Shown here: positions 6,567 to 13,153 of the stretch, one piece after another
How the letters are laid out: the number at the start of each line of letters is the position of its first letter
Numbering within the stretch: the first letter of the stretch is position 1
Assembly: GCA_903915315.1 (NCBI GenBank)
Contig: CAIWSO010000018.1
Coordinates: 1 to 13,153, forward strand
DNA: 13,153 bases
Direction: 5' to 3'
From: an uncultured Spartobacteria bacterium
Lineage (GTDB): Bacteria; Verrucomicrobiota; Verrucomicrobiia; Chthoniobacterales; Terrimicrobiaceae
The notes under the pieces: model-generated
The model's database searches: none
What the model was told of the DNA's origin: nothing
The model's input: the letters and a program-made list of their open reading frames with translations, nothing else
Translations under genes and position numbers: made by a program

Positions 6567-7303
6567 GTCAATACTTCTGGAGCGCTGTCGGTAATTAAAA
6601 CGGTATGCTCGAAATGAGCGGAAGGAAGCCCGTCTGCAGTAACGGCGGTCCACTTGTCGGCGAGAATCTTGACCTTCGCTTTTCCCAAATTGATCATGGG
6701 CTCGATAGCAATGGTCATACCAGATTTTAATTTGGGACCTGACCCGCGTTTGCCGAAATTAGGCACCTGAGGCTCTTCATGGAGTTGGCGACCCACACCA
6801 TGCCCCACGAACTCGCGAACCACGGAAAAGCCATGCTTAACGGCTTCGGTCTCGACGTAATTGGAAATGTCCCCAACCCTGTTTCCAGGACGGGCAAGAG
6901 AAACAGCCCCATCCAAAATCTGCTGAGTGATAGTCAAGAGACGCTCGGTTTCAGGCTCAACAATCCCCACAGGAACAGAGGTGGCGGTGTCACCAATCCA
7001 ACCATCACGAATGATGCCTACATCCATCTTGACGACATCCCCGTAGGCGATTCGACGGGAACTTCCAATACCATGAACAATCTCTTCGTTGATGCTAATG
7101 CAAATATGTCCGGGAAATTTTTTATATCCGAGAAAAGCACTGCGAACACCCGCTTGGGACATCAGTTGGGAGGCGGCGTGATCGATTTCACCAGTCGTGA
7201 CTCCAGGGGCAATACGTGAAGCAAGATCTGCAAGAATGGAAGCCGCACACTCCCCAGCGCGACGCATCTTCTCGATTTCATGATCTCGCTTGATTGGGAT
7301 CAT
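6539..7303 (-). CDS. map: Type I methionine aminopeptidase
   Basis: The 254-residue enzyme removes the initiator methionine from nascent proteins at the ribosome. All five metal ligands of the pita-bread fold can be placed: Asp in KMDVG, Asp in WIGDTATSV, His in GHGVGRQLHE, Glu in IAIEPMI and Glu in HFEHTVLIT; the substrate-contacting His is in IVHGIGSS. There is no N-terminal zinc-finger extension, so it is the simple bacterial type I form. It lies 111 bases after secY, the position where adk-map is often found; adk is absent here. Its last 28 bases overlap infA in another frame. No Shine-Dalgarno precedes the ATG. Confidence 0.96.
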   Translation of the reverse strand: MIPIKRDHEIEKMRRAGECAASILADLASRIAPGVTTGEIDHAASQLMSQAGVRSAFLGYKKFPGHICISINEEIVHGIGSSRRIAYGDVVKMDVGIIRDGWIGDTATSVPVGIVEPETERLLTITQQILDGAVSLARPGNRVGDISNYVETEAVKHGFSVVREFVGHGVGRQLHEEPQVPNFGKRGSGPKLKSGMTIAIEPMINLGKAKVKILADKWTAVTADGLPSAHFEHTVLITDSAPEVLTCSTKTLLK

Positions 7304-7414
7304 AGTGAAACTTTCGATAGGGAATTCAATGGCCCCAAGTCCGTCAGAAAAACATCCCTGGTAGCAAAAAGACGAAAAGATGGTGATTGAATTTTCAAAG
7401 GACTAATTCAATCC
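7304..7414 (-). other. secY-map intergenic spacer with inverted repeat
   Basis: This is the longest gap inside the operon. Right after the secY stop lies an AT-rich perfect inverted repeat (GATTGAATT and AATTCAATC, arms 7385-7393 and 7405-7413, 11-base loop). On the minus strand it is followed by ACCATCTTTTCGTCTTTTTG, which contains T-runs but not directly after the stem. It could be a weak terminator, an RNA-stability element or an operator. I see no convincing promoter for map in the remainder. Confidence 0.4.
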
Positions 7415-8923
7415 CTAGCGTTGTGTAGCAAGATAGATCGTCACTCCAGCAATCGTGAGAATTGCTAGCCCAACATACATCCATACCAATGTTTGATCTC
7501 GGATCACAGTTCCCGAACTCAGGCGACTGCGCGACTCTTGAGAACTACGAATACGACCCTTGCGTAAAAACCCATCATAATGACGTTGTAGAAGGTGGGT
7601 TTCAACCTGGCGCATGGTATCAAGCACCACGCCGACAATAATGAGAAGCCCAGTTCCACCGAAAAACTGCGAGGTCATGTAAGGAACGCGAAGCCCTTGA
7701 GTGAGCATCTGAGGAAGAACAGCTATCACGGTCAAAAAAATCGCTCCTGCGAATGTCAACCGAGTCATGGTGAAATCCAAAAAGTCTGCAGTAGGCTTGC
7801 CGGGACGAATGCCAGGGATGAATCCGCCATGCTTTTTAAGATCATCAGCGATCTGAACGGGTTGGAATTGTGTGGCTACCCAAAAATAGCTGAAAAAGAA
7901 AATCATAACCGCATAGAGAGCGTAATGAAGCCATCCGTACGTCAGCAAATTTGTCAAATCCTGAGCCCAAGCAACCCCTGGAAATGCCATATTTAAAATC
8001 GTAGAAGGGAAGAGCAGAATAGCTTGCGCAAAAATGATCGGCATGACACCGGCATAATTGATTTTGAGGGGCATGTATTGGGTCTGGCCACCGTAAACTT
8101 TACGACCAACAACGCGTTTGGCATACTGGACACTGATTTTGCGTTGGGCTTGAGTAACGGCAATGACCCCCGCTATCACAAAAACTAAAAATCCAATCAT
8201 TAAAACTAAAACCATTGGATTCACAGCGGCTTGAGCTTCAGCGACACTAGGAACAAAGGTACGCCAAGCTTGGATAAGACCCGCTGGAAGTTGAGCAAGA
8301 ATACCTACAGAAATAATAATCGACATCCCATTGCCAATGCCACGTTCTGTGACCTGATCGCCCAACCACATGAGCAGCAGGGTACCAGCTGTCATGGTGA
8401 TAATGGTGAGAATTTGAAAACTCAGGCCTGGCATGGGAACCAATGCGACACCCAATTTGTTGATGACATCCATGATGCCTGGCAAAAAGGGGTTAGATTG
8501 AGGATTTTCAAACGAACGCGCCAAGAGGTAACCCTGAAAAATGCACAAACCGATTGTTGTATACCGGGTATACTGCATGATTTTCTGGCGACCACCATCC
8601 TCGCGAGCCAACTTGCCCAACTGAGGAATGACGGCCGTCAGCAACTGAAGCATGATTGAAGCACTGATGAATGGCATGACTCCTAGGGAGAAAATGGCAC
8701 AATTCGAAAGCGCTCCACCACTAAAGAGATTGAAAAGAGCAGCAACTCCACCTGATGAGGCGGCATCAGCCTGTGACAAAAACCAGAGACGCAGCACCTC
8801 AGCGTTAACGCCAGGGGTAGTTATGCACGATCCCGCACGAATAATAACGATCGCAACAAGGGTAAAAAGGACCCTTGTGCGAAGTTCTGGTATTTTAAAA
8901 ATATTTGCAAAAGCGCTAATCAT
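7415..8923 (-). CDS. secY: Protein translocase channel subunit SecY with extra C-terminal membrane helix
   Basis: The 502-residue protein is SecY, the pore of the SecYEG translocon in the inner membrane, moving unfolded proteins across or into the membrane. Conserved pieces include FNLFSGGALS, GVMPFISASIMLQLL, GRQKIMQYTRY, MWLGDQVTERGIGNG, QRKISVQYAKRVVGRKVYGG, MPLKINYAGVMPIIFA, KKHGGFIPGIRPGKPTADFL and MTRLTFAGA. Ten membrane helices are expected up to HLLQRHYDGFLRKGRIR, where most SecY proteins end. Here a Ser/Arg-rich linker and a further hydrophobic stretch (about 479-499) follow, suggesting an eleventh helix. It sits after rplO as in most spc operons, with 21 bases between them. Confidence 0.97.
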   Translation of the reverse strand: MISAFANIFKIPELRTRVLFTLVAIVIIRAGSCITTPGVNAEVLRLWFLSQADAASSGGVAALFNLFSGGALSNCAIFSLGVMPFISASIMLQLLTAVIPQLGKLAREDGGRQKIMQYTRYTTIGLCIFQGYLLARSFENPQSNPFLPGIMDVINKLGVALVPMPGLSFQILTIITMTAGTLLLMWLGDQVTERGIGNGMSIIISVGILAQLPAGLIQAWRTFVPSVAEAQAAVNPMVLVLMIGFLVFVIAGVIAVTQAQRKISVQYAKRVVGRKVYGGQTQYMPLKINYAGVMPIIFAQAILLFPSTILNMAFPGVAWAQDLTNLLTYGWLHYALYAVMIFFFSYFWVATQFQPVQIADDLKKHGGFIPGIRPGKPTADFLDFTMTRLTFAGAIFLTVIAVLPQMLTQGLRVPYMTSQFFGGTGLLIIVGVVLDTMRQVETHLLQRHYDGFLRKGRIRSSQESRSRLSSGTVIRDQTLVWMYVGLAILTIAGVTIYLATQR

Positions 8924-8944
8924 CTCAAAAAGAAAATCGGATGA

Positions 8945-9409
8945 TTAGCTTGCTGCTTCAACTTTGGGAATAGAAACAGATCCGCCAGCTTTTTCGATTT
9001 TCTCACGGGCGATCGCGCTCACTTCGTCAACAACGAGTGTCAACGATTTTGTGATTTCTCCGCGTCCAAGGATTTTAACACCATCGAAACGGCCGTTAAC
9101 AAGACCGATTTTGCGAAGAGCTTCCTCATTCACAACATCCCCATTGGAAAAATGCTTTTCCAAGCTATCAAGATTGACAACACCATAAAAGGTTTTGAAT
9201 GCCTTGTTGTTGAAACCACGCTTGGGAAGACGACGATAGATTGGCATCTGACCGCCTTCAAATCCGAGACGGATAGAACCACCGGAACGAGCTTTTTGTC
9301 CCTTGTGACCTTTACCGGAAGTTTTACCTTTTCCTGAGCTTTCGCCGATACCGAGGCGTTTACGGCGGTGCTTGGCACCAGGGTTTGGTTTGAGTGTATG
9401 AAGTCTCAT
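8945..9409 (-). CDS. rplO: Large ribosomal subunit protein uL15
   Basis: The 154-residue product is uL15, a late-assembling 50S protein with a long extended N-terminal arm threading 23S rRNA. It starts MRLHTLKPNPGAKHRRKRLG and continues with the Gly/Lys-rich GKGKTSGKGHKGQKARSG, then FEGGQMPIYRRLPKRGF, the standard uL15 order. The globular C-terminal half ends IEKAGGSVSIPK, close to the usual IEAAGG signature. It follows rpsE after only seven bases; rpmD (uL30), which normally lies between them, is absent. Confidence 0.97.
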   Translation of the reverse strand: MRLHTLKPNPGAKHRRKRLGIGESSGKGKTSGKGHKGQKARSGGSIRLGFEGGQMPIYRRLPKRGFNNKAFKTFYGVVNLDSLEKHFSNGDVVNEEALRKIGLVNGRFDGVKILGRGEITKSLTLVVDEVSAIAREKIEKAGGSVSIPKVEAAS

Positions 9410-9416
9410 CTAAAAA

Positions 9417-9971
9417 TTAGGCTACTACAGCTTCTGCTGCGGGTTGGGATTTGCGTAGAACTTTGCCACGCAGACGGAAAACATCTTCTTTGGAGCGGAG
9501 TTGCTCAAGGGCAGCGATAGTTGCGTGAACCACATTAGCATGATTACTAGAACCAAGGGACTTAGCTAACACATCGCGAATGCCGACTGCTTCGAGGACA
9601 GCACGAACACCACCACCGGCAATAACGCCAGTTCCGGGTGATGCTGGGCGAAGCAAAACACGTCCACCACCAAACTCACCAGTGACCATGTGAGGGATCG
9701 TATTTTCTTGGACAGCTATCTTCACCATACGCTTTTTAGAAGCGTCGGTCGCTTTACGAATGGCTTCGCTAACTTCGTTAGCCTTTCCAAAGCCAACACC
9801 AACTTTACCCTTCTGATCTCCACAAACAATGAGGGCGCTGAAGCTGAAACGACGACCGCCTTTGACCACTTTGGCGCATCGGTTAATGAAAACAACTTTC
9901 TCCGTTGTTTCTTTTGGTTCCCTCGGAGTATCGTTACGGGATTGTTTTTTATCTCTTGGTTTCGGAGGCAT
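9417..9971 (-). CDS. rpsE: Small ribosomal subunit protein uS5
   Basis: The 184-residue product is uS5, which with uS4 lines the mRNA entry channel and influences decoding accuracy. A basic, probably flexible stretch (residues 1-24) precedes the double-stranded RNA-binding domain, with INRCAKVVKGGRRFSFSAL and VGVGFGKANEVSEAIRKA. The second domain shows the family signature through GGGRVLLRPASPGTGVIAGG and VRAVLEAVGIRDVLAKSLGS. It follows rplR after 12 bases without a Shine-Dalgarno. Confidence 0.97.
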   Translation of the reverse strand: MPPKPRDKKQSRNDTPREPKETTEKVVFINRCAKVVKGGRRFSFSALIVCGDQKGKVGVGFGKANEVSEAIRKATDASKKRMVKIAVQENTIPHMVTGEFGGGRVLLRPASPGTGVIAGGGVRAVLEAVGIRDVLAKSLGSSNHANVVHATIAALEQLRSKEDVFRLRGKVLRKSQPAAEAVVA

Positions 9972-9983
9972 GATGGAATCTAA

Positions 9984-10340
9984 TTAGAATTGAAAACCAC
10001 CTTCACGGGCGGCATCGGCAAGAGCTTTAACTTTGCCGTGGTATTTAAAACCACCGCGGTCAAAAACTACCTTGGTTATGTTTTTGGCAGATCCGCGTTG
10101 GGCAATAATTTTGCCAAGTTGAATAGCGGTTGCGACATTGGCGCGTGTGCCAGGTTTAGCACGAAGATCAGCTTCGGTCGTATTGGCCGAAACCAGAGTT
10201 TTTCCGCTCAAGTCGTCAATAACTTGGGCCGTAATGTGACGTCCAGAAAAGTGAACGCTAAGACGAGGTTGTTCAGATGTGCCAGCCAACGTTTTACGAA
10301 TACGGACGTGACGGAGTTTGCGTTTATCAGTTGCAGCCAT
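9984..10340 (-). CDS. rplR: Large ribosomal subunit protein uL18
   Basis: The 118-residue product is uL18, which binds 5S rRNA with uL5 and anchors it in the central protuberance. The basic N-terminus (KRKLRHVRIRKTL) is followed by QPRLSVHFSGRHITAQVIDD and the conserved C-terminal half with VVFDRGGFKYHGKVKALADA and REGGFQF. Length is typical. It starts three bases after the rplF stop, so translational coupling is likely. Confidence 0.97.
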   Translation of the reverse strand: MAATDKRKLRHVRIRKTLAGTSEQPRLSVHFSGRHITAQVIDDLSGKTLVSANTTEADLRAKPGTRANVATAIQLGKIIAQRGSAKNITKVVFDRGGFKYHGKVKALADAAREGGFQF

Positions 10341-10343
10341 AAT

Positions 10344-10883
10344 TTACTGTACAGTTTTGCCTTCCTTGCGACGAACTTGTTCGCCAACGAAACGAACACC
10401 TTTGCCCTTGTAGGGTTCAGGCGGGTAGAATGAGCGAATATCAGCGGCACATTGACCAACTAATTGGTTGTCGATGCCTTCAATTGTGATTTTCGTGTTG
10501 TCAGCGACCGTGATTTTCACCTCGGATGGGATATGAAACACGATCGGATGGGATTTACCGAGGTTTAGGTTAAGATTCTGACCTTGTACGTTAGCTTTGA
10601 AACCAACGCCTTGGATTTCCATCTCACGCTTGAAACCATTGGTGACACCCGTAACCATATTAGCAAGAAGAGCACGTGAAAGACCGTGCAAAGCACGTTG
10701 CTCGCGCTGGTCATTCGCTCTGGTCACAGATAATTGCTCGCCCTCGATAGAAGCAGCAATCGTCTTGGGTAGAGTCCACTCGAGTTTACCTTTTGGCCCT
10801 TCGATGGTAACTGATCCATTTTGGGATACAGAAACCTTAACTTTGGCCGGGATCGGGATAGCTTTTTTTCCTATGCGTGACAT
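10344..10883 (-). CDS. rplF: Large ribosomal subunit protein uL6
   Basis: The 179-residue product is uL6, located at the base of the L7/L12 stalk beside the sarcin-ricin loop. It starts MSRIGKKAIPIPAKVKV, has the family midsection GFKREMEIQGVGFKA and LNLGKSHPI, and ends with the signature PPEPYKGKGVRF. Two tandem alpha/beta folds of similar size account for its normal length. It starts two bases after the rpsH stop. Confidence 0.97.
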   Translation of the reverse strand: MSRIGKKAIPIPAKVKVSVSQNGSVTIEGPKGKLEWTLPKTIAASIEGEQLSVTRANDQREQRALHGLSRALLANMVTGVTNGFKREMEIQGVGFKANVQGQNLNLNLGKSHPIVFHIPSEVKITVADNTKITIEGIDNQLVGQCAADIRSFYPPEPYKGKGVRFVGEQVRRKEGKTVQ

Positions 10884-10885
10884 GA

Positions 10886-11275
10886 TTACCAGATGTAGGC
10901 GAGCAATTCGCCGCCGACGTTTTGTTTGCGCGCTTCGTGACCGGAGAGAACTCCACGTGATGTAGAAAGAACGGCAATGCCCATGCCGCCGAGTACACGG
11001 GGAATTTCCGTGGAACCCACATAGCGGCGTAGACCTGGACGGCTTACACGTTTCAGCCCGGTGATAGCGCTGGTTTTATTGACAAATCTCGTTGTGATTT
11101 TGATCTGCTGGTGACCATCAACGGTCTCCAGTTCATAATCGTTGATATATCCTTCTTTTTTGAGAATAACAGCGATATCACTTTTGAGTTTGGAGTAGGG
11201 CACGAGGAGTGCCGCTTTGCCTGCGGAAGTCGAATTCCGGAGGCGAGTTAACATATCGGCAATGGGATCAGTCAT
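10886..11275 (-). CDS. rpsH: Small ribosomal subunit protein uS8
   Basis: The 129-residue product is uS8, a primary binder of 16S rRNA helix 21 that in several bacteria also represses the spc operon by binding its mRNA. It starts MTDPIADMLTRLRNS and ends with STSRGVLSGHEARKQNVGGELLAYIW condensed here as STSRGVLSGHEA and GGELLAYIW, the family C-terminal signature. It directly follows rplE after nine bases; rpsN, which usually precedes it, is not present. I did not identify a uS8-binding mRNA mimic near the rplE start. Confidence 0.97.
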   Translation of the reverse strand: MTDPIADMLTRLRNSTSAGKAALLVPYSKLKSDIAVILKKEGYINDYELETVDGHQQIKITTRFVNKTSAITGLKRVSRPGLRRYVGSTEIPRVLGGMGIAVLSTSRGVLSGHEARKQNVGGELLAYIW

Positions 11276-11284
11276 ATCGTAATT

Positions 11285-11887
11285 CTAGGAGGCTGTTTCG
11301 CTTTGGCTTTCGGCTTTAGGAGCCGCTGGCTTCTTGGCCTTATCTGTGAAAGGCATGCCCATTTCGGTTAACAAGGACTTGGCTTCCGCATTCGTGCTCG
11401 CTGTCGTGACAAATGTAACGTCGAATCCGATATTACGCTTGATACGATCGAGTTCGATTTCAGGAAAGATAGATTGATCGGCTACGCCAAGTGTGTAGTT
11501 ACCATTTCCATCGAAAGCGCGAGGAGAAACTCCACGGAAATCGCGAATACGAGGCAAAGCGGTCTTGATCAAACGCTCAAGAAATTCATACATCAAACGG
11601 CCACGAAGTGTCACCTTTGCGCCGATGGGTTGATCTTCACGAAGTTTAAAGTTCGAAATCGCTTTCTTAGATACAGTCGTAGCTGGCTTTTGCCCACTGA
11701 TTGTAGCTAATTCTGTTTTGGCAATTTCAAGGGCTTCTTTAACGTCGTTAGAGGAAGCTACGCATGTATTGATAACAACCTTCGAGATCTTTGGGATCTG
11801 GTGGATGTTCTTATACCCATGCTTCTGCTTGAGAGCAGGAATAACGCGATTTTTATAATCGGTAAGGAGTTCAGGTTCTTTTGTCAT
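11285..11887 (-). CDS. rplE: Large ribosomal subunit protein uL5 with Ala/Lys-rich C-terminal tail
   Basis: The 200-residue product is uL5, which binds 5S rRNA and forms the bridge from the central protuberance to the 30S head. Conserved parts are QIPKISKVVINTCV, KAISNFKLREDQPIGAKVTL, RDFRGVSPRAFDGNGNYTLG and QSIFPEIELDRI. It ends with the usual TTASTNAEAKSLLTEMGMPF. About 20 further residues (KAKKPAAPKAESQSETAS) then extend it past the usual ~179-residue length; this tail looks disordered. It follows rplX after eight bases. Confidence 0.97.
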   Translation of the reverse strand: MTKEPELLTDYKNRVIPALKQKHGYKNIHQIPKISKVVINTCVASSNDVKEALEIAKTELATISGQKPATTVSKKAISNFKLREDQPIGAKVTLRGRLMYEFLERLIKTALPRIRDFRGVSPRAFDGNGNYTLGVADQSIFPEIELDRIKRNIGFDVTFVTTASTNAEAKSLLTEMGMPFTDKAKKPAAPKAESQSETAS

Positions 11888-11895
11888 GTCTAATA

Positions 11896-12162
11896 CTATG
11901 CTGCTTTTTTGGAACCTTTATCTGCGGCCTTTTCGAGAAGTTTCACATTTGAAATATGCAAAGGACCTTCACGCTCGATAATGGCGCCGTTAGGGTTGTC
12001 TTGAGACTTGCGCTGGTGTTTTTTTATCATCCGAACGCCTTCAATGATGACCTGGGATTTATCGGGTTTGATCTCAAGAATTTTTCCAGAAGCACCCTTA
12101 TGGTTACCGCTGATGACTTCTACAGTATCGCCGCGACGGACATGGAATTTAGTACGATTCAT
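11896..12162 (-). CDS. rplX: Large ribosomal subunit protein uL24
   Basis: The 88-residue product is uL24, an early 50S assembly initiator near the exit tunnel. It has the KOW motif region VRRGDTVEVISGNHKGASGK, then VIIEGVRMIKKHQ and GAIIEREGPLHISNVKL. Its length is at the short end for bacteria. The ATG overlaps the rplN stop in an ATGA arrangement (12162-12159), so translation is probably coupled to rplN. Confidence 0.97.
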   Translation of the reverse strand: MNRTKFHVRRGDTVEVISGNHKGASGKILEIKPDKSQVIIEGVRMIKKHQRKSQDNPNGAIIEREGPLHISNVKLLEKAADKGSKKAA

Positions 12163-12524
12163 AATACCTCAGGAGCTAAGGAAATGATTTTCATGAAGTT
12201 TTTTTCACGAAGTTCACGGGCAACCGGTCCAAATATACGAGTGCCACGAGGGTTACTATCTTTATCGATAATGACGATCGCATTGCTATCAAAGCGAAGG
12301 CAGGAACCATCTTCACGAGTTACGGGTTTTTTGGTTCTGACGATAACGGCACGAACAACGTCCCCTTTTTTGACAGTGCCACCTGTGGAAGCTTCTTTAA
12401 CGTTAGCGGTAATGATGTCACCAATGCGGGCTGTCATTGTGTTTTTACCAATTACACCGATCATGGTGGCCATACGAGCGCCGGTATTATCGGCAACATC
12501 AAGGCGTGAGCGAATCTGGATCAT
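12159..12524 (-). CDS. rplN: Large ribosomal subunit protein uL14
   Basis: The 121-residue product is uL14, at the 50S interface near bL19 and the intersubunit bridges. It starts MIQIRSRLDVADNTGARMA and carries VKKGDVVRAVIVRTKK, GSCLRFDSNAIVIID and NPRGTRIFGPVARELR, all family hallmarks. It begins six bases after the rpsQ stop and overlaps rplX by four bases at its end. Length is normal. Confidence 0.97.
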   Translation of the reverse strand: MIQIRSRLDVADNTGARMATMIGVIGKNTMTARIGDIITANVKEASTGGTVKKGDVVRAVIVRTKKPVTREDGSCLRFDSNAIVIIDKDSNPRGTRIFGPVARELREKNFMKIISLAPEVL

Positions 12525-12530
12525 GTTTAA

Positions 12531-12809
12531 TTAGTGTTTAAGGATTTCAACAAGCCGCCAGCGCTTCGTGCGGCTGAGAGGCCGTGTTTCCATGATGCTG
12601 ACACGATCGCCAACCTTGGCTTCATTTTTTTCATCGTGGGCATGGAACTTGGTGATGTGTTTGGTGATTTTACCAAACTTGGGATGAGGAACGCGGGTGA
12701 TTGCTTTAACAACAATGGACTTGTCCATTTTGTCGGAAACAACTTCGCCAACGCGAACTTTTCTAAGTGCCCTTTTTAAGGGTTTTTCTGAAGTGATAAT
12801 GTCTTCCAT
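12531..12809 (-). CDS. rpsQ: Small ribosomal subunit protein uS17
   Basis: The 92-residue product is uS17, an OB-fold primary 16S rRNA binder. After about 14 extra N-terminal residues (MEDIITSEKPLKRA) comes RKVRVGEVVSDKMDKSIVV, then HPKFGKITKHITKFHAHDE and VGDRVSIMETRPLSRTKRW, the family signature. It starts directly after the rpmC stop with no spacer, so translation is probably coupled. Confidence 0.97.
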   Translation of the reverse strand: MEDIITSEKPLKRALRKVRVGEVVSDKMDKSIVVKAITRVPHPKFGKITKHITKFHAHDEKNEAKVGDRVSIMETRPLSRTKRWRLVEILKH

Positions 12810-13013
12810 TTACTTGGCAATTTCTGCCCCGGCCTTACGGCTCAGAACGGTTTCGATACGTGCGATATTGCGGCGAGCTACACGAATAAGGTGTGGACGC
12901 TCTAGTTGACCGCTCTGCTTTTGAATACGCAGATTGAAAATCTCAGCTGATAGCTCTTTTTTACGGGCTAGTAGCTCTTTCGGGGTTAATTCTATGATTT
13001 CTTCGATTTTCAT
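12810..13013 (-). CDS. rpmC: Large ribosomal subunit protein uL29
   Basis: The 67-residue product is uL29, a two-helix protein at the peptide-exit site where signal recognition particle and trigger factor dock. It reads ELTPKELLARKKELSAEIFN, then the conserved LRIQKQSGQLE and IRVARRNIARIETVL. It starts eight bases after the rplP stop and ends immediately before rpsQ, the standard rplP-rpmC-rpsQ order. Confidence 0.96.
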   Translation of the reverse strand: MKIEEIIELTPKELLARKKELSAEIFNLRIQKQSGQLERPHLIRVARRNIARIETVLSRKAGAEIAK

Positions 13014-13021
13014 GTCAACTA

Positions 13022-13153
13022 TTATTCAGCGTGATGCCGTGTTATGAAGCGTGTGCGAACAGGCAACTTGTTGGCGGCTAATCTCAAGGATTCACGAGCA
13101 ACAGACTCAGGAATACCATCGAGTTCAAACAGGATGTTACCTGGCTTAACAAC
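13022..13153 (-). CDS. rplP: Large ribosomal subunit protein uL16, C-terminal part (5' end outside window)
   Basis: The last 43 codons are present. They read VVKPGNILFELDGIPESVA then RESLRLAANKLPVRTRFITR, matching the uL16 C-terminus (PGKVLYEMDGVPEELAREA... in E. coli). uL16 sits near the A-site tRNA elbow and is a late 50S assembly protein. The gene ends with tandem stops TAA TAG (13024-13019). Its start lies beyond the right edge. Confidence 0.94.
   Translation of the reverse strand, partial: VVKPGNILFELDGIPESVARESLRLAANKLPVRTRFITRHHAE

Noticed and set aside
6567..6653. A longer IF1 starting at 6653
   Set aside because: The added 29 residues lie inside map and do not resemble IF1, whereas the sequence from 6566 aligns with IF1 from its first residue.
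1..13153. Defence system, prophage, insertion sequence, CRISPR array, tRNA or rRNA
   Set aside because: I read both strands and saw no repeats with spacers, transposase or phage motifs, or cloverleaf-like tRNA sequence. The only non-housekeeping items are the genes between 1 and 4375.

Overview
The window is most likely a chromosomal segment from a bacterium of the PVC superphylum, and I favour Verrucomicrobiota. This is inference. It rests on three things: a ribosomal-protein cluster lacking rpsN between rplE and rpsH and rpmD between rpsE and rplO (an order I also recall from Chlamydiae), an almost complete absence of Shine-Dalgarno sequences, and an Ala/Pro/Lys-rich extension on uS11. No marker gene in the window fixes the genus.

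Layout. Positions 1-1667 (minus strand) hold most of an O-antigen ligase/Wzy-type polytopic membrane protein that runs off the left edge. A divergent intergenic region of about 160 bp (1668-1827) carries four TGTGAA repeats on roughly the same helical face. Positions 1828-4375 (plus strand) hold a tight two-gene unit. The first gene is an RsmA (KsgA) 16S rRNA dimethyltransferase fused to a C-terminal Idi-like NUDIX hydrolase domain. Four bases later begins a ClpX-like AAA+ ATPase that has the ATPase core but lacks the zinc-binding domain and the loop ClpX uses to dock on ClpP. A strong hairpin with a T-tract at 4390-4427 separates this unit from a convergent operon.

Positions 13153 down to 4457 (minus strand) are the distal S10/spc/alpha ribosomal-protein cluster. 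In transcription order it is rplP (partial), rpmC, rpsQ, rplN, rplX, rplE, rpsH, rplF, rplR, rpsE, rplO, secY, map, infA, rpmJ, rpsM, rpsK, rpsD. The genes are nearly contiguous, with several stop/start overlaps. The cluster ends after rpsD without rpoA or rplQ.

The operon supplies ribosomal proteins, the SecY translocon channel, methionine aminopeptidase and IF1: the parts needed to build ribosomes, start translation, trim new proteins and export them. The neighbouring RsmA fusion acts in 30S maturation, so ribosome biogenesis is a shared theme. The least ordinary items are the RsmA-NUDIX fusion, the ClpX-like ATPase next to it, the SecY with an apparent eleventh membrane helix, and the long uS11 N-terminal extension. 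I see no tRNA, rRNA, insertion sequence or CRISPR array.
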